DNA of 64,000 nucleotides from Alisma plantago-aquatica (lineage: Eukaryota; Streptophyta; Magnoliopsida; Alismatales; Alismataceae), in assembly GCA_963693085.1 (NCBI GenBank), contig OY856411.1, forward strand, positions 1,347,992,550-1,348,056,549, in the 5' to 3' direction. The notes beneath the pieces are model-generated. The model did not search any database and was not told where the DNA came from. It saw nothing but the letters and a program-made list of their open reading frames with translations. Below are positions 61,310 through 64,000 of the stretch, in pieces. The position numbers and the translations under genes were made by a program. Every line of letters starts with the position of its first letter. Within the stretch, counting starts at the first letter, position 1.

Positions 61310-62400
61310 GACAACATTACAATGTGGGATATTTCCTAATCCATACCACATGAAAGGACCAAGTGAATAAACTTTTATCTCCTACCCTATCATTGATATT
61401 ATCTTTTTTGGTGAACAACATTAAGATCATCTTGAAAATTAAATGGCATTCTTTATTTTTTTATTTCCCCAATCTTTATAATTTGGGGAAGTAACCCCTT
61501 TCCAGACAAGAGAAAATCATTTGATATTTGTCATCTCATTCAATTCCACTTGTCTTGTAAAGGAAAATTACTCTACAAAGAAACAATAGATCACCAATTT
61601 TTATGCCAATATCACCCACCCCTAGGAATGATTTAAAATACCAATCCCAACCCCTTGAGAAGAAAGGGAAAATCAATAATATTTATTTTTTTGGGTATTA
61701 ACCCCTTTCCATACATGAGGGGAATTATTTGAGATTTAGCATCTCATTTAAGCCCCCTTGTCATGCAAGGGAAAATTACTCTATGAAATAAACATTAGAA
61801 TAACCTATTATTATGCAATTTTTCTTCCTCATGTAAAGCTTGACACTTACATATGAAGTATCATAGGTAACTCTTCCACAAATCATGTCACTAGAAGTAC
61901 ACCCCAATGATATAGTTTGTATATTTGCAATAAGAAATTGGATATTTCAGTTCTCTAGGATGATATGCAACGGAGTAGGGAAAACCATAACATGGTGGAA
62001 AACTCATCATCCATACCACGTGAGTAGGAACAAGCGATTGAACTTTTTTCACCTACCCTATCATTGATATCCTCTTGAAATCAAATGGTAGTTTTTTCCC
62101 TTTTTGTTTCTATTTGCCCACCCCCTAGGAGCATTTGAATATACTAATCCAGACCCTTGAAAAGAAAAAGGCAATAATTAATATTTATATTTTTTGGCAT
62201 TAACCCCTTGCCACATAGGGGGAAATTATTTGATATTTAGCATCTCTTTTGAGCACCCTTGTGATGGAAGGGGAAACTATTATACAAAGAAACATTAGCA
62301 TCACCTATTGGTATGACATTTTTATTCACAAAGTAAACCATAACACTTGTGTCCAAATTAATTAGAAGTGCCTTCGTACACTAGAAGCACACCTCAATGA
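61310..62400. repeat. Tandem duplicated AT-rich segment (period about 500 bp)
   Basis: Three copies of a segment reading taacccctttcca, then ga.atttagcatctcat, then ccttgt.atg.aagg lie at about 61491, 61693 and 62203. Longer flanks are shared only between the last two intervals: cccaccccctagga (61617 and 62116), actagaagtacaccccaatg (61892 and 62382, with changes) and ccataccac.tga (61339 and 62011). A local duplication inside a larger one explains the pattern. No known family recognised. Confidence 0.65.
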
Positions 62401-64000
62401 TAAAATTTGTATCTTATTCAATGTAGGACCCGCCTAGCCTCAATCATGCCAAAGAAATCCATGCACTTTGTCGTTACCGATCACCCATGATCTTGATGAC
62501 CATCCAATATGAGTTTATAAAACACCTCAACTACTCATCTAATGTGTAAGATAAATTAAAAACCATCTTTGTCTCAAAATCTAGGATACATTGAAACTCA
62601 ACCTAAATTTTAACCTAGTAAATTCATTAATTATCAAAACACAGTAATTAGATTTTTTTGCACAATAAGTTTTGTTTCCTTTAAATCCATGCTATATCAA
62701 AATTATGAGTGAAGGAAAACTTGGCATAAATATGAAAACCTTCGATGCCTTATAATGTAGTTTGACTATACACCCACATAATTTTTTTCAAATAAAAAAG
62801 AATATCTGTAGCATGTATCATTAACATGTTCTCTTCCAACATATGATTCCAAAATTCTTCATTATATTGTTTAGAATGGTTTTGATCTTTTTCTTGATAT
62901 AGAGAATTTCGTTTTGAAATCAATTCGAGGGCCATGGATTGGGAGGATAATGGATTAATAGAGGTTGTACAAACCAATATGCTCAAAATTAGTCATCCCC
63001 TTTCATTAAAATTATGTCATTAGAAAGGATAATTCATACATCTCATCTAGGTTCCTATCAAAAGTGAATGTAAGACCAAACTTTTATCCCACGTAAGGTC
63101 TAGCAGTCAGATGATATGTTTTCCTTTGGGGGAATCTAAAGATGGGTTATTGAGGACCTTCACATGTTGTTAGTTTTTCTCCCTCTCCAACCAAACTAGG
63201 TAACAACACATCTCCATACCTATTAGGCTACAATCCATTGTTTCCTTTGTCATCCCCTTGATAGGTAGGGGGGATTTTCCTTTTTTATTCATTTCACATT
63301 TCATGAAGACATATCAAATGATGTTGCATTGGTACCCTTCCCAAAAAGGGCCAAAAAAATTCTCATTACTCTAGTATGAACATTGTTGCAATGCTTGCCC
63401 ATTTACCAACCATGCAGAAGTGCTGACATGGATTTAATATATTACAAATTGAATGGAAAACATCACTTTTGGATAAAAGTACCATCAAACAACCATAGTA
63501 CTAAAACAAACTAATAAAGTTTAACATGATATATTTTGAGAGTAACACATCTCCCTACATCATATACATAGGAAAGAATAATGAACTTCTAAACCTAAAA
63601 GGATCACCCACTAGTGAAATATATCCTCAAACACTACAAACTACAAATCCTCATGTTATTCCTCAAACTAGTGCTCACTGCTTACAGACGTCCTGTCTGA
63701 AGCCATGTAGGAAGGAAAGAATCTATAGCTAAAATAAATGGCAGTGAATTATAAAATAGAGAAGAAATAATTACATTATGAACACTTGAAATTACAACTA
63801 TAGAAAACATATTTGATCTACATCTTTTATCTTTATGTGACCGACATTATAAAATATGTCATCTTTTGTGTTGGGATGATCCTTATGTGGAATGAGCTTC
63901 CTTCTATGGCATGGATGTATTGTACGGCATGAAGTGTCTTCTATTGGTGTGGTGAACCTATGAGAACTTATTATAAGACTTATTATGTAATATTCAATCT
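62401..64000. other. AT-rich stretch, nothing recognised
   Basis: No reading frame with a recognisable domain, no LTR ends and no repeat partner within the window were seen. Frames of 60-80 codons here are within chance expectation for such DNA. Confidence 0.4.

Noticed and set aside
1..64000. A protein-coding host gene or a CRISPR-like array
   Set aside because: All recognisable protein motifs belong to retroelements. No exon-intron series with host-protein similarity and no regularly spaced identical repeats with unique spacers were found.

Overview
The window looks like nuclear DNA from a seed plant, probably an angiosperm with a large, repeat-rich genome; the species cannot be named from it. 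It is AT-rich and intergenic. I find no intact host gene, rRNA, tRNA or CRISPR array. Nearly everything recognisable is a retrotransposon in some stage of decay: Ty1/copia, several Ty3/gypsy lineages (Tekay/Del-type chromovirus, Athila/Tat-type, others unassigned), an L1-type LINE and one tRNA-like SINE. All coding remnants carry stops or frameshifts.

Layout. 1-1150: decayed copia pol with an in-frame 39-bp tandem expansion. 1177-2665: direct repeats and a short tandem array. 2680-6100: LTR-like debris. 6109-8110: Athila-type PBS and gag. 8112-13780: two minus-strand copies of one LTR family, each with a seven-unit tandem array beside a TATA box and an initiator-Met-type PBS. 13781-17565: the 3' end of an element with a 2.8-kb LTR. 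18270-19518: LINE fragment. 19520-23140: two related LTRs in opposite orientation, the right one holding a SINE with target-site duplications. 25190-27470: very decayed gypsy pol.

27475-57069 is a nest of insertions. An old repeat (R) was split by a minus-strand Athila-type element (28245-56806, TSD aatta/aattt). Its left LTR was split by a complete 11.15-kb Tekay element (28566-39716, TSD ctata/ctatc, 3.0-kb LTRs) and by an LTR-like block (41506-43620). Its right LTR was split by a 6.3-kb element (49390-55696, TSD gagct/tagct) that has lost almost all its interior. Paralogous unoccupied sites inside the window support the larger junctions. A second copy of the LTR-like block (57070-59398) follows, expanded by a GC-rich dyad minisatellite. 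The rest, to 64000, is AT-rich with one set of tandem duplications at 61310-62400.

The most interesting point is an 80-bp AT-rich GT...AG segment (33221-33300) between gag and protease in the Tekay element. Removing it joins gag and pol in frame, as expected for a spliced intron. All element boundaries and homologies were read by eye; no alignment or database search was run.
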